A stretch of DNA of 64,000 nucleotides from Grammothele lineata (GCA_002150815.3 NDFF03000394.1:411459-475458), one strand, 5' to 3'; positions 20,710 through 33,744 are shown, counted from the first letter of the stretch. Translations and numbers: made by a program. The notes: generated by a model from the letters alone, not told the origin.

Positions 20710-23700
20710 TCATGTGGTCGGGAACATCTCCGGCATTCTATTCCGCTAGATCAGCCCAGCGTAATTGCATAAGAGAGAAGTTTGCGCTCACAAATTCGGA
20801 CTCCTCCAGTTCCCGGAACGTCAGTAAGAGGTCCATGGGTATCTGTGTCGGGAAGACGAGCGCGTGCACGGTGGGCGTGAACGGGCGCGAGGAGGCGGCC
20901 TTACGCGCCAAAGCCTACGTCACAAAATCACAACGTCAATCGGGCGTTCCGATCCTTCGAAAGTACAGCAACGTACCTCCGCAACGGAGAGCGCGAGACG
21001 AATCTCGAGCCGCCGGCTGCGAGCCTCGCTCCCGACGAGGACGAACAGCTCCCACACGCAGTCGACAAGGAACACCGAACGTGCAAACTCCGCGGGAGCC
21101 GGGAAGCCGGACACAGCGCGGACCTGCGTACCCGCAGCGCATCGTCAGACCACAGCAACGACACACGTAACCGAAACGAGGAGGACATAACGGGGGGAGC
21201 GAGGAGTGAGGACTCACCGGCTCCTTCTGCGCCGCGTCGACGGCCCACACGCGCGGATCGCCCGCACCCGTGCCCGCATCCGGGTCCGCGCGCCAGCGCC
21301 AGTAGTCCGCGCGCGCGTAGTCCCCGTCCCCAAGGACGGCCCAGAACATCTCCTCCGCCTCGCTCTCCTCCTCGGGCAGCTCGAGCACGGCGTCCGGCGA
21401 CGGTGCGAGCGCGTGCGCATACGCGAGCGCCGCGGCGTGCTCGGCGGGTAGGGCGCCGCGCCCGTGCCAGACGTAGAACGTCCCGAGGATGGAGACGCAG
21501 TAGGAGTAGCCGGAGCAGAGGTGCTTGACACCCTGTCACGATGGCCGGTCGTTAAGTGTCAGGGTGAGAGGGGAGTGAAGGAGAGGGACGCACGATGTCG
21601 AGCTCGTCGATGTAGATGAGGCCTTGGAGAGAGCGCACGAGGTGCATCGTTGTGTTCTCCGCGCTCCAGTGCGCCCGCGTGCCTTGCCTTGTAGCGAGCT
21701 GTCCTCCGAGCACAGAAACGAGCTCAGGCGGCTCCCTCGCCTGCTCGACGAAGATCTGTACAGCATGTACCCGCTTGAGATCCTTGTAAATGCACACCCT
21801 CAAACTGGCACTCACCGGAGACGCGTTGTACCTCCTCGCCAGTTCCTGCACCTTCCTCCGCTCTTGCTCGCCACTCTGTGCGCGCCGACCCTGCCACGCC
21901 CACACCGTCGTCGACACGAGCCCGCTCGACTTCGCCTTGGCGCGGTGCACAACTGCAAGCGTTTCTGCGTCGTAGAACACGTGCGCGTCCTTTGTCACCG
22001 CCGTCGCACTGCTCCCGGCGATGATCATGACCTCAACGGAGATAGTGCTCACGTCGGGGTCGGGAGTGTAGGCAGCGCGGGAAGCATGGTAGAGCGCGTC
22101 GACGTCCACGCGCGGGAGGGGTTTATCGTCGTGTACTGATTGCGAACGTGAGAGTGCGTTTGGGGGAAACTGATTGTGGAACTTACCAAGGTGAATGACC
22201 TCATCGCGAGGAGGCTTAGCCTCAACCACCTGTGCAACCTCAGGGACTTCCCTTAGCTCCTCGGGTATCTCCGCCTCGTCTAACGCCTTCGGGTCGGGCG
22301 CAGCATCATTCTTCAGCGTACTCACTGGCGAGGGCGCAGGCGTCTTCTCCTCTTCCAGCGGCGGGAGGATGAACGCCGAGTACCGCTCATAGCTCGACTT
22401 GCGCTTCTCCAGCGGTGGCGCCGTCATCGTCTGCGTGCGCGCCGTACTATGTGCCCCGTTCACCCCGTTCGTGCCACGCACGCCGTTTGCGACTTCAGGC
22501 GCGGCGGGAGCGGGTGCGGGCTGCACCGTCACGCGCGGGCCCCAGTTCGCAACCAAGTTCTTCACGCTCGGCGGGACGTACTCTTCTTCCTCCTCTTCCC
22601 CTCCACTCGCTTGTCCCTTCACCCTCTCCTCTTCCTCCTCCTCCTCCCTCGCAGCCTCCGCCGCCTGCCTCACCGCCACCTCCACGGGCGACCAGCCCCC
22701 CATCACCCCCGACGCCGACCCCAACCCCGACACCGTCGCGGACGGAGAGGAGACCGGGGTCTCCGCCGCGGACGACGACGACGACGCCTGCCGCTCGAGC
22801 TCCTCCTCGAATGCCTGCGCGACGTCCATCACCCGCGCGCGGTTGCCCGTGCTCGGGATGCGCGTCGGGCGCACGGGGCTGGGTGGGGCGCTCCCCCTCT
22901 CCCTCTCCTTCTCGCCTTGCTGCTGCTGGACCGTGGGCGCCGAAGGCGTCCGCGCGGGCCCGAATGGAGTCGGCTTCGCGCCGACTGGGGGCCGGTTGGG
23001 GCGTGCGCTCGCGTCGGCCTCGTCAGAAGGCTTGGTGGTGACAGAGGGCCGGGTCGGCGCATCAGGCTTGGTGGGCGGAACGGGCGCGGGGGAGACGGAG
23101 CGGCCGTGTGTCGCAGGCGGAGAAGGGTATTGCGATACCGGTGAAGTCGTCCGGACGTTCGTGACCACCGCCTGGGGCGCCTGGGGCGGGGAGAGGGTGG
23201 GCAGGGGGCGTTTCTGCCCAACAGTTGAGGCTTGGGCGGGTAGTGGTCTTGTTGCAGGCGCCTCACCAGCGGCTGGGTATGTCGATACGCTCGGAGTCGT
23301 AGCCGCCGTGGTGACGCTCTTGCCCTTGCGCGGCTTCTTCGCGCGGTCCTTGGTCGGCTGCACGCAGAAGGGTGGCGCATCAGCTCCCGTCGCATCGCAC
23401 GCACGGAGACGGAGGGGACGTGGTGGGCATAGCAAAAATGGGAGAAACGCGAATGTAGATTGGCGAGGAGCGGGAGAGAAAACGACAACAGCGAGCGTGT
23501 TACTAAAAGGAACGCACATGACTGAGCGGCTTCCCTGCCGCCGCTGCCGTGGTGGGCAGCCCCGCCTCGCCCCGCTCCTGCACCAATCCTCCGCTGGTCG
23601 TCCGTGTGCGCACCCGGAGCCCGAGCTCGTCCACCTCTGTCGACGCGCGCTGGGATGCTGGCGGCGACTGTGCGGGTTGGTCTCCGGTTTTCGTCGGCTG

Positions 23701-25485
23701 GATGTAGGTAATGACTGTCTTCGACGAGCCGAGCCATCCTTGGAAGTTCGGGTCGGTGACCGCAGAAGCTGCCCCAACCGAATCGCCTGTGCGCATCGTA
23801 CGAAGTGAAGGCATGGACGATTTGGGCTTGAGGGATGGAGCCGGTCCGGGACCGTCCTTCTTCAATGGTACGCTGTAGGAAGACGTTGTAGGGGACGTCT
23901 GGGCGGGCTCGATGGTGAACGACTTCCGCATTTGCATAGGCTTGGGCGAGATCACGAGTGGCGGAGTGGGAGTGCTGCCGGTGTGCTGCCAGCGGTCCAT
24001 AACCGAGCTTTGCCTCTTTCCAGGAGACAACGGGGTCGTCGTCCGCTCGGGTGTAGGCGATGCCTCCGGCGTGTACTCAAGTGCGGCGCTCTTCTCGACC
24101 ATGTTCTTGACAAAACCGCGGCCCTTCAATCGACTTAGACTAGGCGTCGGCTCCTTCGATGGAGGTGGCTTGAGGAATGCCGGGGAGGGATTGTTGGACG
24201 GCGGCATTGGCGGGCTGCCGAAGGGTGCACGAGGTGTAGGTTGTATGGGACGAGCCAGGCCGGGCAGGGCCGCTGGCGCTAGGGACTGAGCAGGAGATGG
24301 CGTGCGAGGCGTAGCCGACACTGGACGGGGTGCTGGGGACTTCGAGCCTGACCCTGTGCTAGTACGAGGAGTAATTGGGCGGATGATAGTGGGATTGGGC
24401 GACTTGGTCGACAGCCGGGGGACCGCATCTGCCTTGGGCCTCATCGTGGACGCCTCTGCGGGGAACGTCGGCTTCGTGGGCGACGGTCCTGTTGGCGTGC
24501 TGATCGTGCGCTGTCGCAGGGGGACCGCCTGCAACGACCCGGTGTAACTCGGGGCCACGACCTCACGCTCGCGCTCCTGCGTCCTCTCCACGACCGTGCG
24601 GACGGACGTCGGAGCGGCGGGGGTGCTAATACGGCGGTCCCTCTGGGCCGATACCGACGAGCCCGGGGAGGCCGCCGACTTCGCCTCTTCTTCGCGGATT
24701 GCACGCGACACCGCGGACGCGCTGCCCCCGCCGGTCATGCCGGGCATCGCGACGCCCCCTCGCCCGAAGATGGGATGTGGGGCCGAGACGTGCGTACGCT
24801 GGTCGAACTGCGTCGGGTCGTGCGCGTCCTGCTGCGGGGTGTGCCGCGTGAGCCGCGGGCCAGTCGCCTTCCCGCCCATAAACGCTGCGAGAGAGATGGC
24901 CTCGCCCGCTCGTGGAGCTTGCGCAGGTTGGAGAGGTGTCGTAGAGAATATCGACGAGGAGTCAATGGTGGGTACGGGTGGTTTCGTCGGCTTCGGCTGT
25001 GAGGCAGGTGGAGGGGTGTCCTCGCCCATGAGCCTCCGGAGGGCATCGTCCTGGTTTCGCTGTCTGTCTCGTGTCGCGAGTGGGTCGTCGCCAGGTGTTG
25101 ATCGATCGTCGGTCTTCAACGCGGAAACAGCAGCACTTTGAGCTGCTCACAGACTGTCTCAGCGACCGAGCCCCCCCAAAACGAAACTAGCCACACGCGA
25201 CACAGATGGCGGAAAGAAATGCGCAGAAAATAGCCAAAAATTTCACTTACAGAGATCCACGCTGCTCGTGCGGCTGCCCAAGTTCGTGCTCCGGCGCATG
25301 CGAGCCTTGCGGGACGCAGCGATCTCCGCCTCGAGTCGCCGGGTCTCGGCCTCCTCATCCTCATCGACCTGCTTCTGCATGGCCTTGATCTTGCTCGTCC
25401 ACTCCGCGAGGGAGGCGTCCTGCTTGGGTGGGATGCTCATCGTGCTCCTCCGCGCCGCGCTGGAGGGCCGGGGGATGTTGTCCAT
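20710..25485 (-). CDS. DUF4045 and gelsolin-repeat protein (actin-binding candidate)
   Basis: Predicted exons (minus): 25485-25251, 25142-23518, 23357-22187, 22135-21816, 21755-21594, 21532-21218, 21123-20977, 20914-20792, 20745-20710 (1377 aa). The N-terminus has the DUF4045 signature (SLAEWTSKIKAMQKQVDEDE, then EAEIAASRKARMRRS). About 900 residues of Ser/Pro/Thr-rich disordered sequence follow. The last ~370 residues look like gelsolin-type repeats: VEVMIIAGSSATAVTKDAHVFYD, IFVEQAREPPELVSVLGG with IYIDELDI, GTFYVWHGRGA, and SVFLVDCVWELFVLVGSEAR. Gelsolin/villin modules bind and sever actin; in fungi this DUF4045 architecture is uncharacterised as far as I know. All exon phases are consistent. 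A second ATG (25440) lies just before the conserved segment and may be the true start. Confidence 0.83.
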
Positions 25486-26033
25486 CTGAGTCGGGTGTGT
25501 GCGTCGGTTCGTTGCTGGTCGTAGATCTTGTTGGGTAACAATCTGGAAGGTCGGTCGTGCGTAGAGGCGTGGTGGATGGAGATCCTAGATATACATGGAG
25601 CGTCGTGGGAGCGCGATGGCGAAGCACAAGAGGACGAAGCGGGAGACGGTGTGGTGGCGACGATGAAGCGTCGATTCTCGATGACGTCGGCCCTCGTCTC
25701 GACCACTGCGCTCAGCACAAGTGCCACAGGCGCCCATTGCTGTCGCGGGCATGGCCCGCTCGTCGCACGCCTCGGGATATCCCACGCAATCATTCCAAAC
25801 CGCGAGATCCAAAAACAACCGTCATATATCTCTTCGTGGTCATGAAAATATTCAACGTATCGCATCTGCGACTACTGGAAGCAAACTAAGCCTAAGCTAT
25901 GTACTAGCTACGCGCATACACTTGCGTCCGAATGTCACTGCAAACTGACTCAAGCTGACACTCGTAAAATGTCCATGAAAGGTCCTCAGGTATCCAGATC
26001 CCGAGACGTCCCTCTACAAGCTCATCACGCAGT
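25486..26033. other. intergenic region
   Basis: 548 bp between two minus-strand genes; holds the upstream region of the DUF4045/gelsolin gene and the 3' end of the GH16 gene. No motif identified. Confidence 0.45.
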
Positions 26034-27762
26034 TCAAAGCAGGACCCACGTGAACGTAGAGAGCATCGTGCCCGCCGCCATCGCGAGGTACACGCGCGGG
26101 CTCACCTGCGCCGCACCGCTGCCGCTGCCGTCGCTCGAGCCCGTGCTGCCAGTCGAGCCAGACGTCGTCGCCGCGGCGGAAGCACCAGAGCCGGAGGCAG
26201 CTGCGGTCGGGGCGGCGGTCGCACTCTCGAGCACGGTGGACGTGCCGGAGAAGGAGGCGACGAACGTCTCGTTCTTGGTGGAGAAGACCTTGACGTAGTT
26301 GATCTCCATGTATGCGTCCGTGTACTTGGTGCCGTTATTGATCACGTTGTCGACGTACTACGCATGGAGAGCAAAGAGTGTGAGAATACTAGAATGAGCC
26401 ACGCGCGGATGAACTTACGCAAGCGGACGCAGAACCATCGCCACCGCACTGAGATTGGTAGATAGAGGGCGCGCCAGCCCTGTGAAGAATGGGTGGGTCA
26501 GTGACTGGCGCACACATAGCATTGTGAAGTCTACATACCAGTCACCGCAGAGGGTGATATCGAGAATGAGTTGTTGAGGGCCGAAGTTCGACGAAATGTC
26601 ACATCCGTCGGTGGTATATTGCGCAGAAGGCGTGCCGAAGGTCGTGACGTCGATAGAATCGGCCGCGTTAGTGACGGCGTCGGGAATGTCGCTGCGCTAC
26701 AATGATCATGAGCGACCGCGGGCCGTGGTACACGCGTATTCCACGTACAGTCCAGAACCAGATGCTGAAACGTGTATCAGAAAGTGCGCTGTAATCGCGT
26801 GGAGCTCAGAAGGACTCACTTGATACCGGTGGTGTCGAACTGGGCAGCCCAAACACCTCCGCCGGCGTTCGAGAACGAGTCGCCGTAGCTCTTGTCCGAC
26901 TTGTCCTGCGCCGTGCAGCCCGAGGTCGTCGAGCAGTTGGTGCCAGACTGGGAGCACGTGCCCCCGGTGTGGATGGCCATCTGGTTGTTCGTCATCAGGT
27001 TGATGCCCTCGAGGATGTCAATCTCGCCTTGGTTGGGCCAGTTGATACCAGACGTCCAGAAACTGGGCCAGACGGAGCAGCCGTAAGGGAGGTGGGTCGC
27101 ATCGAAGACAAAGACGGAGCCGATGTCGAAGTAGTCGGAAGTCGCAATGCGGACAGAGTTGCGCTTCTCGTTGTAGGGCACAAACGAAGTGTCGTCGACC
27201 TTGAGAACAGCGTGGCCCGCATCGTTCACGTACGCAAGTTTGCCCGAGGTTGCGGTAGATTGGTTAACAAAAGTGACGTCGCCTACATGAAGACATTTCA
27301 GTATTGAGGAAACACTCCGTTGCAACGGCGTATCGAATGGATATGTACGGGAACACGGCAATTTGAACCTCCTTGCCTGGCGGTTGGCTACACCGCTCGA
27401 CAGCCCGAAACGTATCGCAAGGATGACGTCGTACAACCGGCCACCGACTCTCGGACAATGTGTTTGGCTCCGCGGCGCACCGGGGCAGGGGAGACTGGCT
27501 CTCCGCAGCACTCTGCCACACAGCAAAATCCTTTCCCACCCGCGAATAGCCCGGGAGAATGTTACCCTTCACAGTAACCTCACGCCTCGGAATGTGTGCA
27601 GATCGTCGAATAGAACGTACCGTTGGTCAAGTTATCGTAGTTTCCGTAGAAGTCCCATCCTGTGAAGAAGCTGGTGCCGGAGTAGTCCCTGATTAGGTTG
27701 TATGCCGCATAGGCGGGAGCCGTGGCGTAAAGAACGGATGCTAGCTGGATGGCTGAGCGCAT
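26034..27762 (-). CDS. GH16 endo-1,3(4)-beta-glucanase type, secreted and probably GPI-anchored
   Basis: Predicted exons (minus): 27762-27621, 27282-26820, 26764-26749, 26696-26539, 26479-26419, 26357-26034 (387 aa). A signal peptide (MRSAIQLASVLYATAPAYA) is followed by YSGTSFFTGWDFYGNYDNLT, then the catalytic GEIDILEG motif (E134, D136, E139 of the ExDxxE pattern) preceded by WPSFWTSG. The 16-nt exon 3 supplies IWFWT, which joins RSDIPDAV. A Ser/Gly/Ala-rich stretch and a hydrophobic C-terminus (VYLAMAAGTMLSTFTWVLL) look like a GPI-attachment signal. The family cleaves or transglycosylates wall beta-glucans. The first intron (338 nt) is much longer than the others, so an extra exon there is possible. 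Confidence 0.86.
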
Positions 27763-28629
27763 GCTGGTATAGAGACAGGGTCACAAAAGAGCAGCAGGAG
27801 GGGGGACAGAAAGGCGGACGTCGGGGTACGAGGAGAAGAAAAGTCTAGAGACCGCAGGCGGGCCGAACGCTTGTGGGCTGAAAAGGCCGTATGGTCGAGA
27901 GCGCTTCCGATCTCCGAGCCAGGACAGCTTCGTGTTCCGTGGCGGTAAACAAGAGTTTGTACCCGAGTCGGAGCCTCCGGCACCAGGCCTGGTACGCATG
28001 GCGACGACGCCGGAAGTTGGACGAGTCATTGATCTTGTCCAGCCTTGCTCCACAGACTGCCTTCCACTCTCACTATGGCCCTACAGGCCGCCCTGAGGAG
28101 CCGCCGGAAGTTACGCAGCTCACGACGAGTAAGTATTTTGTTATATTGACCGCCGAGGCACTCGAGCAACCACGACACGCTGATCGACAAGGCACTCATG
28201 ACATTTGCTTGAACGGATTTGCCTTACGTACGTTCCTTATTAATAATATTATTATAGATGCTCGCAGAACGCCGGGAGGCGTGGCGTGGTCCTGGATACG
28301 GCGTCCGGAATATCCAACGTCGGCCCTTTGCACAAATTGCAACTGAAAGTCCCCTTCACAAGGCGACCGTCGAGGCATGAGTCTTCTAAAGCGCAACATC
28401 TTCCTCGCTGGCTCATCGTTTCAATCGTGGTAAAGTTGGCGCGGTGCGGTTCGCACGCGTCCACTACCCACGTGCTTTCCCCACGGAAACAGTACTCGGA
28501 GGTCAGGATTGCGCGTACTTTCGGCTGGCTGCTTGCGCTCATCCAACAGGACAACAAACACGATGCACCTTCTCTTTGCTATATCAGCTGAGACGGCCAT
28601 CGTGCGCTAGGTGGCACAACCTTTCACCT
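27763..28629. other. intergenic region between divergent GH16 and mitochondrial-protein genes
   Basis: 867 bp; should contain both promoters. Only short ORFs are seen. No clear TATA or other motif could be assigned with confidence. Confidence 0.45.
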
Positions 28630-29114
28630 ATGCTCTCATCCTCCGTCTATCGTGCTCGTCATGCCGCCACAGCGCGGTCACTATTCGTCCAGCGCCGCAG
28701 CCTTTCAAGTTCAGGCCACATTATGCGTGCTTCCCGCGCTGGACTCAGGCAAAGCTCCTTCGCACATCTCTTCGTAGGATGGGTGGCCGGCGTGGCAACC
28801 GTAGGCGTAGCGAGTGAGTCTCGGCTCGCAGGTAGTTTCGGAAACTCGATGCTGACACCACGATTGGCGGCTCGTCTCTCCTAGCGTATGCGTACTATCA
28901 TCTCTCTGGGGCCAAGGCAATCGTTGACAAGCTCAAAGGGATGAAGGAGCGCTATTTGGGCGCGAGAGCTACCGCAACGGAACAGGCTCAAAACGCTCGC
29001 GAGCAGGCCGATGTCGCGACGGCTGCCGCAAAGGAGGCAGCTCGGGAGAAGGCTGCTGATATTCGCGAGCGCTGGAATGCTCGTCGCTCAGGCGGAAAGG
29101 CAGAGGGAAGCTAG
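28630..29114 (+). CDS. small mitochondrial membrane protein, unknown function
   Basis: Predicted exons: 28630-28813 and 28885-29114 (137 aa). The N-terminus is Arg/Ser/Ala-rich without acidic residues (MLSSSVYRARHAATARSLFV), as in mitochondrial presequences. A single hydrophobic segment follows (FAHLFVGWVAGVATVGVATY, completed by the splice). The C-terminal half is a charged, Ala-rich helix (ATATEQAQNAREQADVATAA). I do not recognise the family. The layout resembles that of the gene at 36295-37117 (presequence, one TM segment, Lys/Ala/Glu helix), so both could be inner-membrane proteins, but I see no clear homology. Confidence 0.72.
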
Positions 29115-30371
29115 AGGACACCCTTCGTGGCGTAACTGACTATCGTTTATATTGCAATTTGCTATGAGGTTTGCTATCGTGCTGTACTGGATTGAAGTAC
29201 TTTACCTCCGAACTCTCGGTTTTTTTGAATGCACCACCACTTTTCTCATATAAATGGGATATGGCGTTCTGTAGTCGTACCCGAGTATGAGTACTGGCTG
29301 TCTGTACATGTTAGTACCTCTGCAACATCCCGCCAAGATACACATCGCAAAATTTGAAGCTCGAATTTGAAGCTTGAAATCCCGGGCGACTCGGAAGCCC
29401 GGACCGAACTTAGCGGAATTGAATAAGCGCCTGCCACGCGGACTGGCTTTTCCTGTCGGATGTCGACTCGACCGTCGCTACCGTCGCTTGAAGGAAACCA
29501 TTCACTGAGCATACTAACCCTCAGTACCTCGTCTGGACTATCTCCCTATGATATTGTTCTTCGACCAAAGCCTGCCAACCTACCTTTGTCTTCAATATTG
29601 TCAATACCCGCTGCCATGATCGTCGGCGTCAACAATTCTAATCACAGGGGCAGTCTCCCTGGATTCAAGTTATTGTTTCGACTTCGTTTCTGATAATGAC
29701 AAGATGCGTGGTGAGTACAAGTGTGCGACGAGGCGTGTCAGTGAACAATTGCCTTGAGTTAACGTATTCGAGCAATAGACAATGTGCGGGCCGGGATAAA
29801 CTCTGCGTTGGTTTGTCCGGCCGTCAGACCATTCAAGTTTGGCCGACTTCCGGTGTCTCTACCATTGGCAAGAACATTCCCGGGCCGTTCCTCTGCGTGC
29901 TGCAGGGGATGCCTGGACCCCTGAATGCATATCGTCCGCTCACAGTCGTTGTCTAAGCGAAAGTCCTTGAAGGAGAACATTGCAAAGCTGTACCGGCTCG
30001 CCTCCCGCATCCTCCTGATCTGTGACCGAGGCGTACCGATGTCCATCCTCCTTACCGTGGTTTCTTGTAGGCGCACATAACAGAGGACATCTTTCAACGA
30101 GAACTCGATAATTATTGGTCGGTGTCGTCAGGCAGACTCTTGTTCGCTGTCCTGTCTGACGTAGTCGCAGCAGCATTCGAACATATAAATCTCGCAGGGT
30201 GAACGCTCCAGCGCCAATTTTCAGCAAAACGCTTTGGTCGGCCACACCGAGACCACTGTAGAAGAAGCTTCTGAGTTCTGTGGCGATACATATACCAGGA
30301 ACGCCTCTCCGTCCTCTTTTTTGGCCACCTCCCTCCACCTCTACCACCACCTCGTCTCTTCTACTACTACT
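29115..30371. other. 1.26-kb intergenic region
   Basis: Contains an ORF from 29460 (77 codons) with no recognisable similarity and AT-richer sequence around 29120-29280. The end of the region holds the promoter of the next gene, with a TATAAAT at about 30184. Confidence 0.45.
30183..30189 (+). promoter_or_regulatory. TATA-like element of the zinc-finger-like gene
   Basis: ATATAAA, about 185 bp upstream of the ATG at 30372. Position and sequence fit a core promoter; no further support. Confidence 0.4.
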
Positions 30372-33300
30372 ATGAGCTCCTCGCTAGAACAGATCGTAGA
30401 GCAGCTCCTTTCGCCTTTGGCTTCGTCGACCGCAAGCATATGGTCAGGATGGCGCGCGAGTACGGCGCTTCCGGAACAACAAGCCGGTGGCTCCATCACC
30501 ACAACATCCCTTGACAATAGCAACCTTGTAGGTGGGGAAGACCGGCCCAACGGACAGCGACCCTCCCTCCCACCTCTATACCTCCCACCTCAGCTCTCGA
30601 CATTGAGGGAGCTTCTGGCCGACATCATCTCCCTTCCGCCGGAAGAAAACCACCCTAATCCGATATACGGTGAACTTTCCGTGGACGAGCGCATCGCGTA
30701 CGCGTATCACCACTATGACATTATCAAGGAGGAAGAGAGAGAGCGCGAAGAAAAGGCTCGCGAACTAGAAAGTCAAAAACAGCTCGAGGAAGCCCATCGG
30801 TTTGCGGGGCGACTGGCCGGCCTTTCGCCCCCTCCTCGAGAGACAGCAATACCCTCCTCATCACGCATACCCCTCCCTTCCACCGCCGCACAAGATACTA
30901 CACAATCGCAAGTGTGGAAGGAATACAGAAACTCCACGGGGCCGCCCGAAGAGCGGCACCGCGATATACCCAAGACCACCCTTGGCTCTAATTCTAATCT
31001 ACCCAAGACTACCCCACGTCCTGATTCTCGTCCTAGACCTAGCACAGACAGACCCCAGATGGGACCGTGCAAGGAACAAGGTATGAGTTGTGCTCTGACC
31101 ACATCCTTCGCGTCGCTCACGCTCGATCCCAGTGGCACCCGCCGCCCCCGGTCCCGGCCCAACCACATCAGCTGCCCCGAGCGACCCCCGTCGCGCCGCC
31201 GCCGTCATCGCCGCCTCGGCCAATCCTCAATCAAAGCGCACCGACCAAACACCCGCACCCCTTCGCGCTGACCCACCCGCCGTTACACCTACGCCACGCG
31301 CCGTCAAGCGCGCCCGCGACGACGACGAGGGCCCGAGCACTGCCGCACCAAAGAAGCGATCTCGCGCCGCCAAGAAGACCGCCCCCGCCCCCACCCCCGC
31401 TCCCACCCCTACCCCGAAGCCGACAAACCGCCCGGCGTCGTCAAATGCAGGGCCGTCGAATCAGCGCTCTTATGGTATGGGTACGTCTACTCGATTCTGC
31501 GCAATTTCGCACTCGACGTTCTAATAGCCATCAACGTCGGTGTAGGACCCCCCGCTGTACCCGGTGCGCATGGCGCTCGAGCCAGCGGATCGGCCGCCAG
31601 TTCGAATGCCATGGCTGGCGCGCCGCGACCGCCCCTCAGGGGCCATGCAAACGGGTCGAACGCGCAGGCCTCTCGGCCGGCGTCGAGGGTCGATCTGCGG
31701 CGACAACCTGTACATCCGCAATACGCCATGTTTCCTCCCATGTACGATGAGAGTCAGATGTACGGCGCTGAAGGTAACCATCCGTTGTGTCTACCAACGT
31801 CTCCCCGTTGAAGTGATTAGCAGTGCCCATGATGTACCCCCACGGTGTCGGGCCAAGCTTCCCCCAAGATATGGTCCCGCAACACACGTTCGGCCATCCT
31901 TCTCAGCTTGGCATGGTCCCACAACCTCCTTTCCATCCGATGAGTGCCGCCATGGCTTATCCTCAGTACGGTACGAGCTACCGCGACCAACCGTTTGTAT
32001 CATGTCTTATGTCTTCCTAGACTACGAAGAAGCATACTATCCCGGTCCCATGCCCGGCTCCGGCAACCGCACTATCTACGGGCAGCAACTTCCACCTAAC
32101 ATCCCGAGCCACCGCGCAGCCTCAGCCCAATCCGCCCACTTCGCACCTGAACTTGGTGCTGCGTACAGTGCGCAACAAGCTCCCGCCACATCCAGAGGAA
32201 GGGGCGCAGCGCGCGAAGACCAGCGACAACAACGGCGGCCCGCACCTTACGCCGTTCCAGCCCGGGGAGTCCCCCCAGTGCCCGCGCTGACAGACGACGA
32301 CGCGAGCGACCGCGAACGCGGCAACGGCGGTACGCGCTCGAGGGCCTTGGCTGGAGAGTCGAGACGACGATGCTGAGGACGGGTGTGTGCAGGGAGCAGC
32401 AGTGGGCCGGTCACGCCGAAAGAGGAAGCGGCTGACCTTGAGGCCGCGAGGTTCATGGGCTACGTGGGCTTGCCTCGGGATGCGGAAGACTTGCCGTTGA
32501 GTTTCTATAAGGAGCTGCGGGAGTTGGCGAAGGATGCTCAGCGGAAAGGTGCGTTGAGATGGTTGAGATGGGGGTCAGGCTACAATCTGACCGCTGCTAT
32601 AGGTTCCTTTGTGGCGGGTGTGCCGTCCTATCTCGGTTTAGAGGACGATGGGGATGAGGGCGCAGATGCAGATGCAGAAGATGTCGGAGGCGACAACAGC
32701 GACGAAGACAAATATCTTCTACGCAAGCGCAAGAGCAAAGGCAAAGGTAAGGAGGGCAAGAGCAAGGAGGGCAAGCGCCAACGCGTCCCCGGGAAGGCAC
32801 CCAGCGTCCCCTGCCCCGCCCCGGGATGTCGCCAGCGTATATCTCGCTCGGCCGACGTATCTCGGCACCTCTTGTTCGATAAGGAGCACCTCAACGTCAA
32901 GACTTGGTGCCTACGCCACACGGAGCCCAAGAGACTTAGCCGTCCCGATTCGCTCGTTCGCCACTACGCCGGGGACCACTACATGGCCCAGTTCCAGGCC
33001 TTCGCTGCTGGAGAGACTTCAGGCCCCGGCGCGACGAAGGGCTGCTACGGCGCACTCAAGTATTGGGGGAAGCTAGAGAAGATGGCCGCCAGACTTGACG
33101 AGCCGAACCCCCTCAGCAAACGATGCCGCGACGCCGTTGATGGCGAGTTAGGCCAGCAGTGTGCGCTCATCGAAATGCCGTGTTTCGAAGAGGAGCCCTT
33201 CCAGAGGATGCTGCCGCTCCTTGCCACGCTGGGACTTGGAGATCCCGTCGGCATCCAGGAACACCTCATCCGTCATGGCATTGTCAAGTGGGAGTGTGGG

Positions 33301-33744
33301 GAGCATTGCTCACGTACTTGGCCCGTGCCGACATGGGTTTCGGAGGATGAGCCCGCGATCCAAACTGGTGAAGATGCTTCTGCCGAAACTCAAGATACGT
33401 CCGACGACCTCCAGCTGCTCGATGACGTCTTGCCGCCCCTGACGGAAGACCATGCTATCGTCCAACTGACAGACCTTCCGGAAGCCAACTTTACCCACAC
33501 TGGTGAAGACAACTTCGCCTCTCAAACTACGCCTGCGCTGTTCATGAACTTCTTCCCCGGCGACATAGGACATTCCCATCTCGGCCTCAGCTTAGATTAC
33601 CCCGCGGTAACCCCCCACTCGCAAGAAGGCGTCCATGACTGGGTGAATTCCTTCCTAGAGTTCCCTGGCACTTCGGACGACCAGTCATTCGATTCCGGTG
33701 CAATTGCCCCTTTCTGCTTATCCGACCTCTGGGAGCAGACGTGA
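30372..33744 (+). CDS. large nuclear protein with two C2H2-like zinc-finger motifs
   Basis: Predicted exons: 30372-31080, 31133-31480, 31546-31773, 31824-31970, 32021-32329, 32393-32548, 32603-33744 (1012 aa). All six introns are phase 1, giving a very regular gene. The N-terminal ~630 residues are disordered (Pro/Ser/Ala/Gln-rich) with a basic KRARDDDEGPSTAAPKKRSR segment that could be a nuclear signal. Around residues 700-760 two Cys/His motifs occur: CPAPGCRQRISRSADVSRHL..KEH and WCLRHTEPKRLSRPDSLVRH..DH, both C2H2-like with SR(S/P)D tips. An acidic tail follows. A transcription-factor role is plausible but unproven. The acceptor at 31820/31823 is a NAGNAG site, and the intron 32549-32602 is in frame without a stop. 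Confidence 0.75.

Noticed and set aside
22399..23808. 469-codon plus-strand ORF
   Set aside because: It is antisense to the DUF4045/gelsolin gene, has repetitive composition, and the minus strand carries the consistent splice sites and domains.
29460..29693. 77-codon plus-strand ORF
   Set aside because: No similarity, no supported splice extension, AT/GC composition like the surrounding non-coding DNA.
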